Part shown: piece after piece, positions 41,085 to 48,658 of the stretch | Layout of the letters: the number at the start of each line of letters is the position of its first letter | Position numbering within the stretch: position 1 is the first letter of the stretch | Program-made: the position numbers and the translations under genes | Notes under the pieces: generated by a model | What the model was told of the DNA's origin: nothing | Database searches by the model: none | The model's input: the letters and a program-made list of their open reading frames with translations, nothing else | NCBI RefSeq assembly: GCF_900099965.1 | Contig: NZ_FNDJ01000016.1 | Span: forward strand, 124,001-188,000 | DNA from: Nonomuraea jiangxiensis | Lineage (GTDB): Bacteria > Actinomycetota > Actinomycetes > Streptosporangiales > Streptosporangiaceae | DNA: 64,000 nt | Direction of reading: 5' to 3'

Positions 41085-41147
41085 GCGGTTAATACCGTAA
41101 CCCGAGGGGGACCTCGCGGGTCAGCCGGGGTGGCCTACAGTATGGAG

Positions 41148-41159
41148 GGTTATCCGGTT
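41148..41159 (-). promoter_or_regulatory. Operator-like site at the second lacI gene
   Basis: On the minus strand AACCGGATAACC matches the mannanase promoter site AACCGGTTAACC at 11 of 12 positions. It touches the AGGAGGGGAG SD (41161-41170) of the GTG start at 41174, so binding would block both transcription and translation. Further GGTTA/TAACC elements lie just upstream (about 41088-41104). The arrangement suggests autoregulation. Confidence 0.6.
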
Positions 41160-41173
41160 CAGGAGGGGAGTCC

Positions 41174-42190
41174 GTGAAGCGACCCACGATCGCCGACATC
41201 GCCACCCGGGCGGGAGTGTCCAAGGTGGCGGTCTCCTACGCGCTCAACGGGCAGCCGGGTGTGTCGGCGGCGACGCGGGCCAGGATCGTCGCCATCGCCG
41301 AGGAGATCGGCTGGCGGCCCAACAGCGCGGCCCGGGCACTCAACGGCGCCCGGGCGAACTGCGTCGGGCTCGCGCTCTGCCGGCCCGCCCGCATCCTGGG
41401 GGTCGAGCCGTTCTTCATGGAGCTGATCAGCGGCATCGAGGGGGTGCTCGCCGACCGCTCCTACGGGCTGCTGCTCCAGGTCGTCACCAGCCACCAGCAG
41501 GAGAGCGAGGTCTACCGGCACTGGTGGGGCGAGAGCCGGATCGACGGCGTCTTCCTGGTGGACCTGCACTACTCCGACACCCGGGTCGCCGAGCTGGAGC
41601 GACTCGGCATGCCGGTCGTGGTCATCGGCCATCCCTCGGAGTCGGGCACGCTGTCGGCCGTCTGGTCCGACGACGGCCAGGCCGTCCGCGAGACCGTGAG
41701 CTACCTGGTGGCACTCGGCCACACCCGCATCGCCCGGGTGGCCGGCCTGCCCGAGCTGGTCCACACGGCCCTGCGCGACCAGGCGTTCGCCGAGGCGTGC
41801 GCGGGCCTGGCCGAGCACGTCACCGTGCACACCGACTACACCGGCGAGGAGGGCGCCCGGGCCACCCGGCGGCTGCTCAGCTCGCCCGACCGGCCCACGG
41901 CGATCGTCTACGACAACGACATCATGGCCGTGGCGGGGCTGTCGGTGGCGCAGGAGATGCGGGTCGAGGTGCCGGCCGACCTGTCCATCGTGGCCTGGGA
42001 CGACTCCCCGCTGTCCCAGGTCGTACGGCCGCCGCTCACGGCGCTCACCCGCGACATCCCGGCCTACGGGGCCCATGCCGCGCAACGCCTGCTGGCCCTG
42101 ATCTCCGGCGAGAGCGTGCCTCCCTTCGAGGACCAGGCCGCCGCGCTCACCCCCCGCGGCAGCACCGGGCCGGCCCGCCCGCGAACGTAG
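41174..42190 (+). CDS. LacI-family regulator, probable mannanase regulator
   Basis: This 338-residue protein (GTG start) opens KRPTIADIATRAGVSKVAVS and YALNGQPGVSAATRARIV, with hinge helix PNSAARALNGARA. The ligand domain includes PFFMELISGIEGVLADRSYG, GESRIDGVFLVDL and AIVYDNDIMAVAGL, then LSIVAWDDSPLSQ. The DNA-contact residues differ from those of the other LacI at 39692, in line with a different operator. A strong SD (AGGAGGGG) is present. An AACCGGWTAACC site abuts the SD and recurs at the mannanase promoter 8 kb away, so I infer control of the mannanase; induction by manno-oligosaccharides would follow. Confidence 0.9.
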   Translation: MKRPTIADIATRAGVSKVAVSYALNGQPGVSAATRARIVAIAEEIGWRPNSAARALNGARANCVGLALCRPARILGVEPFFMELISGIEGVLADRSYGLLLQVVTSHQQESEVYRHWWGESRIDGVFLVDLHYSDTRVAELERLGMPVVVIGHPSESGTLSAVWSDDGQAVRETVSYLVALGHTRIARVAGLPELVHTALRDQAFAEACAGLAEHVTVHTDYTGEEGARATRRLLSSPDRPTAIVYDNDIMAVAGLSVAQEMRVEVPADLSIVAWDDSPLSQVVRPPLTALTRDIPAYGAHAAQRLLALISGESVPPFEDQAAALTPRGSTGPARPRT

Positions 42191-42596
42191 CCCTCGTCGG
42201 CCCTGCTTGCCACCGGCACGTGCCGCGGGGCGGGGGCGAGCGGCTGGCAGACCGCCCGCCCCGACCCACGGCACGTGCCGTCCCCTCCTTCGCGGCAAGT
42301 TGCCGGAGCCGCCCGTGTCCCCCACAGCGAGTCGGCTCCTACCGTGACTGAGCGCGGTAGGGCCGCCCTGAGTACGTCGATTCCCAAAAGAAATGAGAAA
42401 TCCGGCGATTTTCTGGTGCGGGCGGCCTCCTGACGGGGTCCGCCGGGAGGCCGACGACCCACCGGAAAGCCTGAACCCGCCGGCCGGGGAGCCCACTGGA
42501 CCGTAGGACCACCGGGCCCGGAGCCGCCAAGTCCAACCCTCCCAGGTTGACAATTTTTTTTGTCGGCCAATAGCCTCGACCCTGAACGGAGGCGAC
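42191..42596. other. 406-bp intergenic region with CACGTG palindromes, large stem-loop and promoter
   Basis: Two copies of the 12-bp palindrome CGGCACGTGCCG (42214-42225, 42269-42280) flank GGGGCGGG (42227-42234) and CCCGCCCC (42255-42262). The whole can fold as one stem-loop of 12 plus 8 pairs. A third, related palindrome CGGCAAGTTGCCG follows at 42293-42305. Closer to the next gene TTGACA (42547-42552) and ATAGCC (42570-42575) have 17-bp spacing and form a plausible promoter. Its spacer contains eight Ts within GACAA-TTTTTT-TTGTC. GGAGG (42588-42592) is the SD of the hydrolase. No protein is supported. Confidence 0.6.
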
Positions 42597-43388
42597 ATGA
42601 GCAAGATCATTTCTGCGGACGGCACCCCCATCGCCTACACCCGCACAGGCCAGGGCCCGGCGGTCATCCTGGTGGACGGCGCGCTCAGCCACCGCGCGCA
42701 GGGCATCAACACCGGCCTGGCCACGGCGCTGGCCGGGCGTTTCACGGTCTACACCTACGACCGGCGCGGGCGGGGCGAAAGCGGCGACACGGCACCGTTC
42801 GCGCCGGAGCGCGAGATCGAAGACCTGGCCGCACTCGTGGCCGAGGCGGGCAGGGCCCACGTGTACGGCACGTCGTCGGGTGCCGCCCTGGCGCTGGCGG
42901 CCGTGGACAGCGGGGTGCCGGTCGAGCGGCTGGCGCTGTACGAGCCGCCGTTCATCGTGGACGGCACCCGGCCCGCCATCCCCGACGACTACGTACGGCG
43001 GCTGGACGAGCTGGTGGCCACCGACCGGCGGGCCGACGCGATCCGCTACTTCTTCCGGACCGGGGTGGGGCTGCCGGGGTTCGTGGTGGGCATGATGCGG
43101 CTCATGCCGGCCTGGCCGAAGCTCAAGGCCGTGGCGCATACGTTGCCGTACGACGTGGCGTTCGTGGCCCCGTACGAGCGGGGTGAGCCCTATCCCGCCG
43201 CGCACTGGGCCTCGGTGAAGGTCCCGACGCTCGTCATGGACGGGGGCAAGAGCCAGGCCTGGATCCGCAACGCCGCCGAATCGCTGGCCGGCCTGCTGCC
43301 CAACGCCGAGTACCGGACGCTCGCAGGCCAGACCCACATCGTCAAACCCGCCGCTCTGGCCCCCGTACTGGAGGGATTCTTCCGATGA
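42597..43388 (+). CDS. Alpha/beta-fold hydrolase
   Basis: This 263-residue protein starts SKIISADGTPIAYTRTGQGP. It contains VILVDGALSHR (oxyanion region), YDRRGRGESGD, and the nucleophile elbow VYGTSSGAALALAA, with Ser as nucleophile in G-T-S-S-G rather than the usual GxSxG with Gly at the third site. A candidate acid is D in LVMDGGKSQAW and the His is in QTHIVKPAALAP. Such proteins hydrolyse esters or small amides. It overlaps the next gene by 4 bp, forming a bicistronic unit driven by the promoter at ~42547. Confidence 0.9.
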   Translation: MSKIISADGTPIAYTRTGQGPAVILVDGALSHRAQGINTGLATALAGRFTVYTYDRRGRGESGDTAPFAPEREIEDLAALVAEAGRAHVYGTSSGAALALAAVDSGVPVERLALYEPPFIVDGTRPAIPDDYVRRLDELVATDRRADAIRYFFRTGVGLPGFVVGMMRLMPAWPKLKAVAHTLPYDVAFVAPYERGEPYPAAHWASVKVPTLVMDGGKSQAWIRNAAESLAGLLPNAEYRTLAGQTHIVKPAALAPVLEGFFR

Positions 43389-43831
43389 GATTCCGCACGA
43401 CGATCGAGCTCGGCGGCAAGACGGCCACCGGCTTGGAGGTCCCGGCCGAGGTCGTCACGGGCCTGGGGACCGGCAAGCGGCCCGCCGTGACGGTCACGAT
43501 CAACGGCCACACCTACCGCAGCACGGTGGCGATCATGGGCGGCCGCTTCATGCTGCCCCTGAGCGCCGAGAACCGCCAGGGAGCCGGGGTGGCGGCCGGG
43601 GACGAGGTGGAGGTGTCCGTCGAGCTCGACACCGCCCCCCGGGAGGTCGCCGTGCCCGCGGACCTGGCGGCGGCACTCGAAGGCGCCCCCGAGGCCAGGG
43701 CATTCTTCGAGAGCCTGTCCTATTCGCGCAAGTCCCGGCTCGTCCTGCTGGTGGAGGGAGCCAAGAAGCCCGAGACCCGGCAGCGCCGCATCGCCGACAC
43801 CATCACCAAACTCGCCGACGGAACGGCCTGA
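43385..43831 (+). CDS. DUF1905/YdeI (OmdA)-like protein
   Basis: This 148-residue protein begins RFRTTIELGGKTATGLEVPA, the DUF1905 beta-barrel. It continues VTVTINGHTYRSTVAIMGGRF and MLPLSAENRQGAGVAAGDEV, and ends with the OmdA/YdeI helical tail (FFESLSYSRKSRLVLLVEGA, KKPETRQRRIADT). Its function is unknown, although YdeI-like proteins are often encoded beside hydrolases. It is translationally coupled to the upstream hydrolase by an ATGA overlap. Confidence 0.88.
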   Translation: MRFRTTIELGGKTATGLEVPAEVVTGLGTGKRPAVTVTINGHTYRSTVAIMGGRFMLPLSAENRQGAGVAAGDEVEVSVELDTAPREVAVPADLAAALEGAPEARAFFESLSYSRKSRLVLLVEGAKKPETRQRRIADTITKLADGTA

Positions 43832-43932
43832 CCCCGCGAACGCCGCACGCTCACGAGCCGCCTCCACGGGTCCGCGAGCGGGGCACGGCGACGGCCGTGC
43901 GTAACGGGAGGCATGAGGGGTACACGGGCGAT

Positions 43933-44019
43933 ATGACCGAGGGCTTCGCCACCGACCTGCTGTGGGACGAGTCCCGGCGCGAGCTCATGATCGTGGGCCA
44001 CGACCCGTTGAGAGGATAG
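43933..44019 (+). CDS. Putative 28-residue upstream frame overlapping the SnoaL-gene RBS
   Basis: ATG-TAG frame encoding MTEGFATDLLWDESRREL and MIVGHDPLRG. The stop lies in the GAGAGGA SD of the next gene, 2 bp before its ATG, so translation could be coupled. No obvious SD precedes it. It may be a genuine leader peptide, or the end of a lost gene. Support is weak. Confidence 0.3.
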   Translation: MTEGFATDLLWDESRRELMIVGHDPLRG

Positions 44020-44021
44020 CC

Positions 44022-44372
44022 ATGGTGGAGCCGGGCCCCTGGATCGACGGTTACGTACGAGCATGGAACTCCAACGATCCCGACGAGATCGCCGCCCTGT
44101 TCACCGAGGGGGCCACGTACTACACCGAGCCCTACAGCCAGCCCTGGCGGGGACGGGACGACATCGTCGCCAAGTGGCTGCAACGGCAGGACAAGCCTGG
44201 TGAGGCCACGTTCGAGTGGCATCCGGTGACCATGACGGACGACGCGAGCGTCATCCAGGGGGTCACGACATACCCTGACAAAACGTACAGTAACCTGTGG
44301 GTTATCCGGTTCGCATCCGACGGGCGATGCCAGGAATTCACCGAATGGTGGATGCGACACGACGCCAAATGA
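44022..44372 (+). CDS. SnoaL/NTF2-like protein
   Basis: This 116-residue protein (GAGAGGA upstream) has the NTF2-like pattern WIDGYVRAWNSNDPDEIAALF, TEGATYYTEPYSQPWRGRDD and IVAKWLQRQDKPGEATFEWH, with a C-terminal RFASDGRCQEFTEWWMRHD strand-turn. Small SnoaL-like proteins act as cyclases or isomerases or simply bind ligands. A GGGTTATCCGGTTC stretch within the gene matches the lacI promoter element at 41147, probably by chance. Confidence 0.88.
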   Translation: MVEPGPWIDGYVRAWNSNDPDEIAALFTEGATYYTEPYSQPWRGRDDIVAKWLQRQDKPGEATFEWHPVTMTDDASVIQGVTTYPDKTYSNLWVIRFASDGRCQEFTEWWMRHDAK

Positions 44373-44408
44373 TGCAATGGGCCGAGCCGTTTTCACCCGA
44401 GGAGATCC

Positions 44409-44621
44409 ATGAGAGACAACCTCGACCTCGCCGCCAGCGCTCAGGAGCTGGCCGACGCCGCACCCACGGGATCGATCGACCATGCCGCCGCCTCCTCGGT
44501 GGCCATCACGCTTGCCACCACCCGTGACATCGGCGACGCCAGGAAGACGCTCGACGGAGTCACGCCGCGAGAGGTACGCGAAGCCGCCGTAGCGCTGTTC
44601 GACCGGCTCTCCGCGAGCTGA
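44409..44621 (+). CDS. Small helical hypothetical protein
   Basis: This 70-residue protein has a clear SD (GAGGAG, spacer about 6). MRDNLDLAASAQELADAAPT, SIDHAAASSVAITLATTRDIG and DARKTLDGVTPREVREAAVAL suggest two or three helices, with no Cys and no signal peptide. I do not recognise a family. It lies 36 bp after the SnoaL-like gene and probably in the same transcript. Confidence 0.65.
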   Translation: MRDNLDLAASAQELADAAPTGSIDHAAASSVAITLATTRDIGDARKTLDGVTPREVREAAVALFDRLSAS

Positions 44622-45124
44622 CGCCCCGGCCGACGGCGATCCCCGGCTCCGGGCGGGCACGCCCGCGCCCCAGCGAACGGCGCGTGACAGGTCATGTCCC
44701 GCCGATGCGCGGATCACGATAAAGCGGCACATCGCCCCCTTCATGAGACTTCGTGACGTGGTCTGGCGTCGATGGCGCACGCGTGAACACGGCCGCGTGA
44801 ACCGACCGCCAGAGAACGCGCCGAAAGTGCTGAGCCGAAGCGCCGAGCGGTCGGCGGCAGCACGGATGCGCCATGCCTCGCGGCGGATCCTCAAGCCGGA
44901 GTCGCGACGGTAAAGCCCCCCAGCCGGGCCGCGCTCTCTGATCAGGGTGGACACAGACAGGCCGCGTCGATGTACGGCTCGCAAGCTGGTGCGAAAGAGG
45001 GCTACGGGGCCCTGTCGGATTTGCCCGGCAAACCCGGTGTCAATGCACCGTAAGGCGCTTGAGACCCTTGATAAACCCATGGTCGGCCCATGTCGGCCTG
45101 GTCTGCTCCCTCGAAAGGATCTCG
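44622..45124. other. 503-bp intergenic region before the antiporter gene
   Basis: I find no supported gene. A 57-codon plus-strand frame (44743-44913) is Arg-rich and lacks a good SD. Near the antiporter lie the palindrome TTTGCCCGGCAAA (45020-45032) and the hairpin CGGTG-TCAATG-CACCG (45035-45050), either of which could be an operator or leader structure. AAAGGA (45115-45120) is the SD for the ATG at 45125. Confidence 0.45.
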
Positions 45125-46210
45125 ATGTCGAACGATGCATCCACGCTCGTGGTGGCCGCGAGCCGGAGCAGGACGGTCAACATCCTGCTCGGCGTGGCTC
45201 TTTTGCTGGTGCTGGTGGACATCGTTACCGCGGAGGCGGGTGGTTGGGCCAGTGCCCAGTTCGTGGTGGGGGCTCTGGCGCTGATCCCGCTGGCGTTCGT
45301 GATCGGGGAGGCCACGGAGCGGTTGAGCGAGCACACCGGTCCCGTGGTCGGGGGTCTGCTCAACGCCACCATGGGGAACGCGCCGGAACTGATGGTGTCG
45401 TTGTTCGCGGTGGCGGGCGGGTTGTTCACGGTGGTGCGGGCGTCCTTGGTGGGGTCGGTGGTGAGCAATCTGCTCTTGGTGCTGGGCACTTCCATGGTGT
45501 TCGCCCCGCGGGGGCGGGTGAGCCGGTCCTCGGTGATCGGGGCGCTCGGACAGGTGGGCCTGGCGGTCGTGCTGTTCACCGGGATGGCCGTCCACTACGG
45601 GTGGCGGCAGAGCGGACAGCAGTCGTCGTGGTTCGACCTGCCGTTGTGTGCGATCTTGCTGGTGCTGTACGTCGCGCTGACGGCTCGGTCGGTGCGGGCG
45701 GCCATGGTGGAACAGCGGAAGAACCGTGAGGCCGCCGGGGCCGTGCAGCCCGAGTGGTCGTTGCGCAAGGGATTGGCCTATCTGGTGCTGGCGACGGCCG
45801 CGACCGTCGTGGTGACGCATGTGGTGACCGACACGATCGAGGCGTTCGCGTCGGCGAGCGGGCTCGGGTTGTTCTTCACCTCGGCGGTGGTCGTGGCGTT
45901 GGTGGGCAACGCGGCCGAGCACGGCGGTGCGGTGGTGGTCGCGGCGCGCGGGAACCGGGATCTGGCATTGGAGATCTCGCTGAGTTCTTCGGCGCAGGTG
46001 GCGGTCTTCGTCCTGCCGGTGGTGGCCCTGCTGTCGGCGACCTTCGCTCCGTTGCCGATGGCCTTCGAGCCCGTCGAGATCATCAGCCTGGCGATCGCGG
46101 TGGCGCTTCCGGCGCTGGTGCTGGGACGGGGGTCGTCGAGCCGGGTGCGGGGCGGCGTGCTGCTGGTGGGATATCTGGTACTGGCCAGCGTCTACTTCAT
46201 CGCCGGCTGA
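45125..46210 (+). CDS. Calcium/proton (CaCA-family) antiporter
   Basis: This 361-residue protein (AAAGGA SD) has about 11 TM helices and both CaCA signature repeats: alpha-1 NATMGNAPELMVSLFAVAGG and alpha-2 VALVGNAAEHGGAVVVAARG. The paired acidic residues in GNAPE and GNAAE coordinate Ca2+ in ChaA/CAX/YfkE homologues. Export of calcium, perhaps in alkaline or high-Ca conditions, is expected. Length and order agree with bacterial CAX proteins. The stop overlaps the convergent tetR gene by 19 bp. Confidence 0.92.
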   Translation: MSNDASTLVVAASRSRTVNILLGVALLLVLVDIVTAEAGGWASAQFVVGALALIPLAFVIGEATERLSEHTGPVVGGLLNATMGNAPELMVSLFAVAGGLFTVVRASLVGSVVSNLLLVLGTSMVFAPRGRVSRSSVIGALGQVGLAVVLFTGMAVHYGWRQSGQQSSWFDLPLCAILLVLYVALTARSVRAAMVEQRKNREAAGAVQPEWSLRKGLAYLVLATAATVVVTHVVTDTIEAFASASGLGLFFTSAVVVALVGNAAEHGGAVVVAARGNRDLALEISLSSSAQVAVFVLPVVALLSATFAPLPMAFEPVEIISLAIAVALPALVLGRGSSSRVRGGVLLVGYLVLASVYFIAG

Positions 46211-46827
46211 GGCCGTGCCGCCGGTGGGTGGGCGGCGAGACGGGTCCGGACGGCGCGGCGGGCGTGGCCGGCCGCGTTCGGGTCGTGGTGGAGCTGGAGA
46301 GTGTGGTTCAGCGCCATGAGCAGCCCCATCAGCTCGAACACGAGCTGGCCGGGATCCGTGCCCGCAGGCAGGTCACCGGCCTCCACGGCGCGCCGCGTCT
46401 CCTTGAGCAGCCGCCCGCGCCAGGCGTCGAAGCGGCCCTCGACCGCATCCCGCACCGGCCCCGGCCGGCCGTCGAACTCGTGCGCCGCGGCCACGAAGAA
46501 GCACCCTCCGGGGAAGACCGCACGTTCCAGGTAGGAGATCCACGTCTCGCACACCGCCCGCAGCCTGGCCAGACCGGGCGTGACGGAGACGACGGGCGTC
46601 CACACCTCGGCGCGGAAGATCTCGCCCGCGCGGTCCAGCACGGCGAGTTGCAGCGCCTCCTTCGAGCCGAAGTGGCCGAGCACGCCCGACTTGCTCATGC
46701 CCAGCTCGGTGGCCAGGCGGCCGATGGTCAGCCCTTCGAGGCCCTCGGTGGAGGCGATGGCGACAGAGCGGTCGAGAATCGCCGAACGGGTGTCGCGCGC
46801 CTCGGCGGCAGATCTGCGCGGGCTCAT
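46192..46827 (-). CDS. TetR-family regulator divergent from fabH-like gene
   Basis: This 211-residue protein has a TetR HTH (ASTEGLEGLTIGRLATELGM, then SKSGVLGHFGSKEALQLAVL) and an acyl-type ligand domain (AVFPGGCFFVAAAHEFDGRPG, FELMGLLMALNHTLQLHHDP). It is transcribed away from a FabH-like gene. A 12-bp palindrome between the genes overlaps the fabH promoter, so repression of the divergent gene by this protein is the simplest model. Confidence 0.9.
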   Translation of the reverse strand: MSPRRSAAEARDTRSAILDRSVAIASTEGLEGLTIGRLATELGMSKSGVLGHFGSKEALQLAVLDRAGEIFRAEVWTPVVSVTPGLARLRAVCETWISYLERAVFPGGCFFVAAAHEFDGRPGPVRDAVEGRFDAWRGRLLKETRRAVEAGDLPAGTDPGQLVFELMGLLMALNHTLQLHHDPNAAGHARRAVRTRLAAHPPAARPQPAMK

Positions 46828-46916
46828 CCGGCCATCCCGACGCCCCGGCGGTCTCCGGCCGCGCCAGGGGATCCGCTGAGACGGTGTGAGGTCGTGGGGA
46901 CGGGCATGAGGTCACA

Positions 46917-46945
46917 TTAGCGTCCGAACGTTCGGTTGCTATAGT
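46917..46945 (+). promoter_or_regulatory. fabH-like promoter with TetR operator
   Basis: TTAGCG (46917-46922) and TATAGT (46940-46945) have 17-bp spacing. The perfect palindrome CCGAACGTTCGG (46924-46935) sits between them. The ATG lies 8 bp after the -10, so the mRNA is nearly leaderless and no SD is seen. Confidence 0.65.
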
Positions 46946-46953
46946 GCGTCGCC

Positions 46954-47892
46954 ATGAACGGATCACGGCTTGTCGCCACGGGCCACTATCAACCCGCGAA
47001 AATCCTGACGAACGATGATCTAGAGCAAATGGTGGACACCAGCGACGAGTGGATCACCAGGCGGGTCGGGATCCGTACCAGGCATGTGGCCGAGCCCGAC
47101 GAGAGCGTCGCCGACCTGGCCGGGGCAGCGGCCGCCAAGGCGCTGGCCAACAGCGGCCTGCGGCCGTCCGACATCGACCTCGTGCTGATCGCCACCTGCA
47201 CGCAGACCGAGCGCGCCCCCAACGTCGCCTCCCGGGTCGCGGCCCGGCTCGGCGTGCCGAGCGCCGCGCTGACGGACGTCGGTGTCTCGTGCTCCGGCTT
47301 CACCCACGCCCTCGCCCTGGCCGACCACGCGATCCGGGCCGATGCGGCCACGAACGCGCTGGTCGTGGGCGCGGACAAGATGACGGCGGTCACCGACTGG
47401 ACCGACCGGACCACGTGCGTGCTGACCGGCGACGGCGCCGGGGCGGCCGTGATCAGCGCGGCACCCGAGGCGGAGATCGGTCCTGTGGTGTGGGGTTCGG
47501 CACCGGAGCTGGGCTCGGCCGTACGCATCGAGGGCACCCCGACCCTCTTCTCCCAGGACGGGCAGACCGTCTACCGCTGGGCCACCACCCAGCTCCCGCA
47601 GATCGCCCGCCAGGCGTGCGAGCGCGGCGGCGTCACCCCCGAGGAGCTGGCCGCGGTGGTGCTGCACCAGGCGAACCTGCGCATCATCGAGCCCGTCACC
47701 GCCAGGCTGGGGGCGGTCAACGCGATCATCGCGCGTGACGTCGAGGAGTCGGGGAACACCTCGGCCGCGAGCGTGCCGCTGGCCCTGTCGAAGCTGCTGG
47801 AGCAGGGCAAGGTGCCGTCCGGGGCGCCGATGCTGCTCTTCGGCTTCGGCGGCAACCTGTCCTACGCCGGGATGGTCGTACGCTGCCCCTGA
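46954..47892 (+). CDS. Beta-ketoacyl-ACP synthase III-like (FabH family)
   Basis: This 312-residue protein starts NGSRLVATGHYQPAKILTND and keeps the thiolase fold's catalytic triad: C113 in GVSCSGFTHALALA, H238 in VVLHQANLRIIEPV, and N268 in EESGNTSAASVPLAL. FabH condenses an acyl-CoA starter with malonyl-ACP. This stand-alone copy with its own TetR probably supplies a specialised acyl starter rather than housekeeping fatty acids, since no fabD/acpP/fabF genes adjoin. The stop overlaps a convergent GT2 gene by 31 bp. Confidence 0.92.
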   Translation: MNGSRLVATGHYQPAKILTNDDLEQMVDTSDEWITRRVGIRTRHVAEPDESVADLAGAAAAKALANSGLRPSDIDLVLIATCTQTERAPNVASRVAARLGVPSAALTDVGVSCSGFTHALALADHAIRADAATNALVVGADKMTAVTDWTDRTTCVLTGDGAGAAVISAAPEAEIGPVVWGSAPELGSAVRIEGTPTLFSQDGQTVYRWATTQLPQIARQACERGGVTPEELAAVVLHQANLRIIEPVTARLGAVNAIIARDVEESGNTSAASVPLALSKLLEQGKVPSGAPMLLFGFGGNLSYAGMVVRCP

Positions 47893-48569
47893 CCGTGCTC
47901 GGCCAGCACGGCCCGCATGTCGGCGACGGCCCGCAACGTACCGCGTACCGTGCCCGTGACCTTGGACCGCCCGGCCCGCGGGAGATAGCGGACGTCGACC
48001 TCGGTGACGCGCCATCCCGCGGCGGCGGCCCGCAGCACCATCTCCAGCGGATAGCCGAACCGCCGGTCCGCCAGCTCCAGGCCGACCAGCGCGGTACGGC
48101 GGCAGGCCCGCATCGGCCCCAGATCCCGCACCGCGACCCCGGCGCCGCGCCGCAACCTCCGGGCCAGTACGGCGTTCCCCAGCCGCGCGTGCAGCGGCCA
48201 GGCCCCGCGCTCCGCGGCCACCCGCCGCCCCAGCACCAGATCCGACTCCCCCGCCACCACGGGCTCGGCGACGAGCGGGAGCTGACGTGGGTCGAGGGAG
48301 GCGTCGGCGTCCATGAAACAGATGACCTCCGCGGCGCCGTCCACGGGCTCCGCCGACCGGCCGGCGGCCAGGAGCCCGGCGTGGCAGGCGGCGCCGAAGC
48401 CGCGCCGGGGCTCCCGCACGACGAGCGCCCCGTGAGCGGCGGCCACCCGATCGGAGCCGTCGGTGGAGCCGTTGTCGACCACGATGGGGCGGTAACCGTC
48501 CGGCATCCGCTCCAGCACCCAGGGCAGCGCCTCAGCCTCGTTCAGGCAGGGCAACACGACATCGATCAC
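47862..48569 (-). CDS. Polyprenyl-phosphate-type GT2 glycosyltransferase
   Basis: This 235-residue single-domain GT-A enzyme has IDVVLPCLNEAEALPWVLER, the nucleotide-binding VVDNGSTDGSDRV, and DxD-like FMDADASLDP. Later come SDLVLGRRV, VRDLGPMRACRRTAL and the VRYLPRAGRSKVTGTVRGTL tail. This is the DPM1-like/UDP-glucose:undecaprenyl pattern without membrane domain. It is co-directional with an epimerase gene 89 bp upstream, together suggesting a small sugar-activation unit for cell-surface glycan. Confidence 0.9.
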   Translation of the reverse strand: MIDVVLPCLNEAEALPWVLERMPDGYRPIVVDNGSTDGSDRVAAAHGALVVREPRRGFGAACHAGLLAAGRSAEPVDGAAEVICFMDADASLDPRQLPLVAEPVVAGESDLVLGRRVAAERGAWPLHARLGNAVLARRLRRGAGVAVRDLGPMRACRRTALVGLELADRRFGYPLEMVLRAAAAGWRVTEVDVRYLPRAGRSKVTGTVRGTLRAVADMRAVLAEHGQGQRTTIPA

Positions 48570-48658
48570 CCGTCAGACGCTAGGGCCGGCCGGCCCGCGC
48601 AATCCTTACGGACCCGTGACAGCGCTCCCGGCTTCGGCTCGGTGCACCACCCACCAGC

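Noticed and set aside
42339..43337. A 332-codon minus-strand frame over the alpha/beta hydrolase region
   Set aside because: It runs through an intergenic region and an established hydrolase; its composition is that of an antisense shadow.
41147..44302. GGGTTATCCGGTTC occurring both at the lacI promoter and inside the SnoaL-like gene
   Set aside because: In the SnoaL-like gene it encodes conserved residues (WVIRF) and is far from any promoter, so the second copy is most likely chance.
44743..44913. A 57-codon Arg-rich frame between the SnoaL-like genes and the antiporter
   Set aside because: No SD and no recognisable fold. It is reported only as part of the intergenic description.
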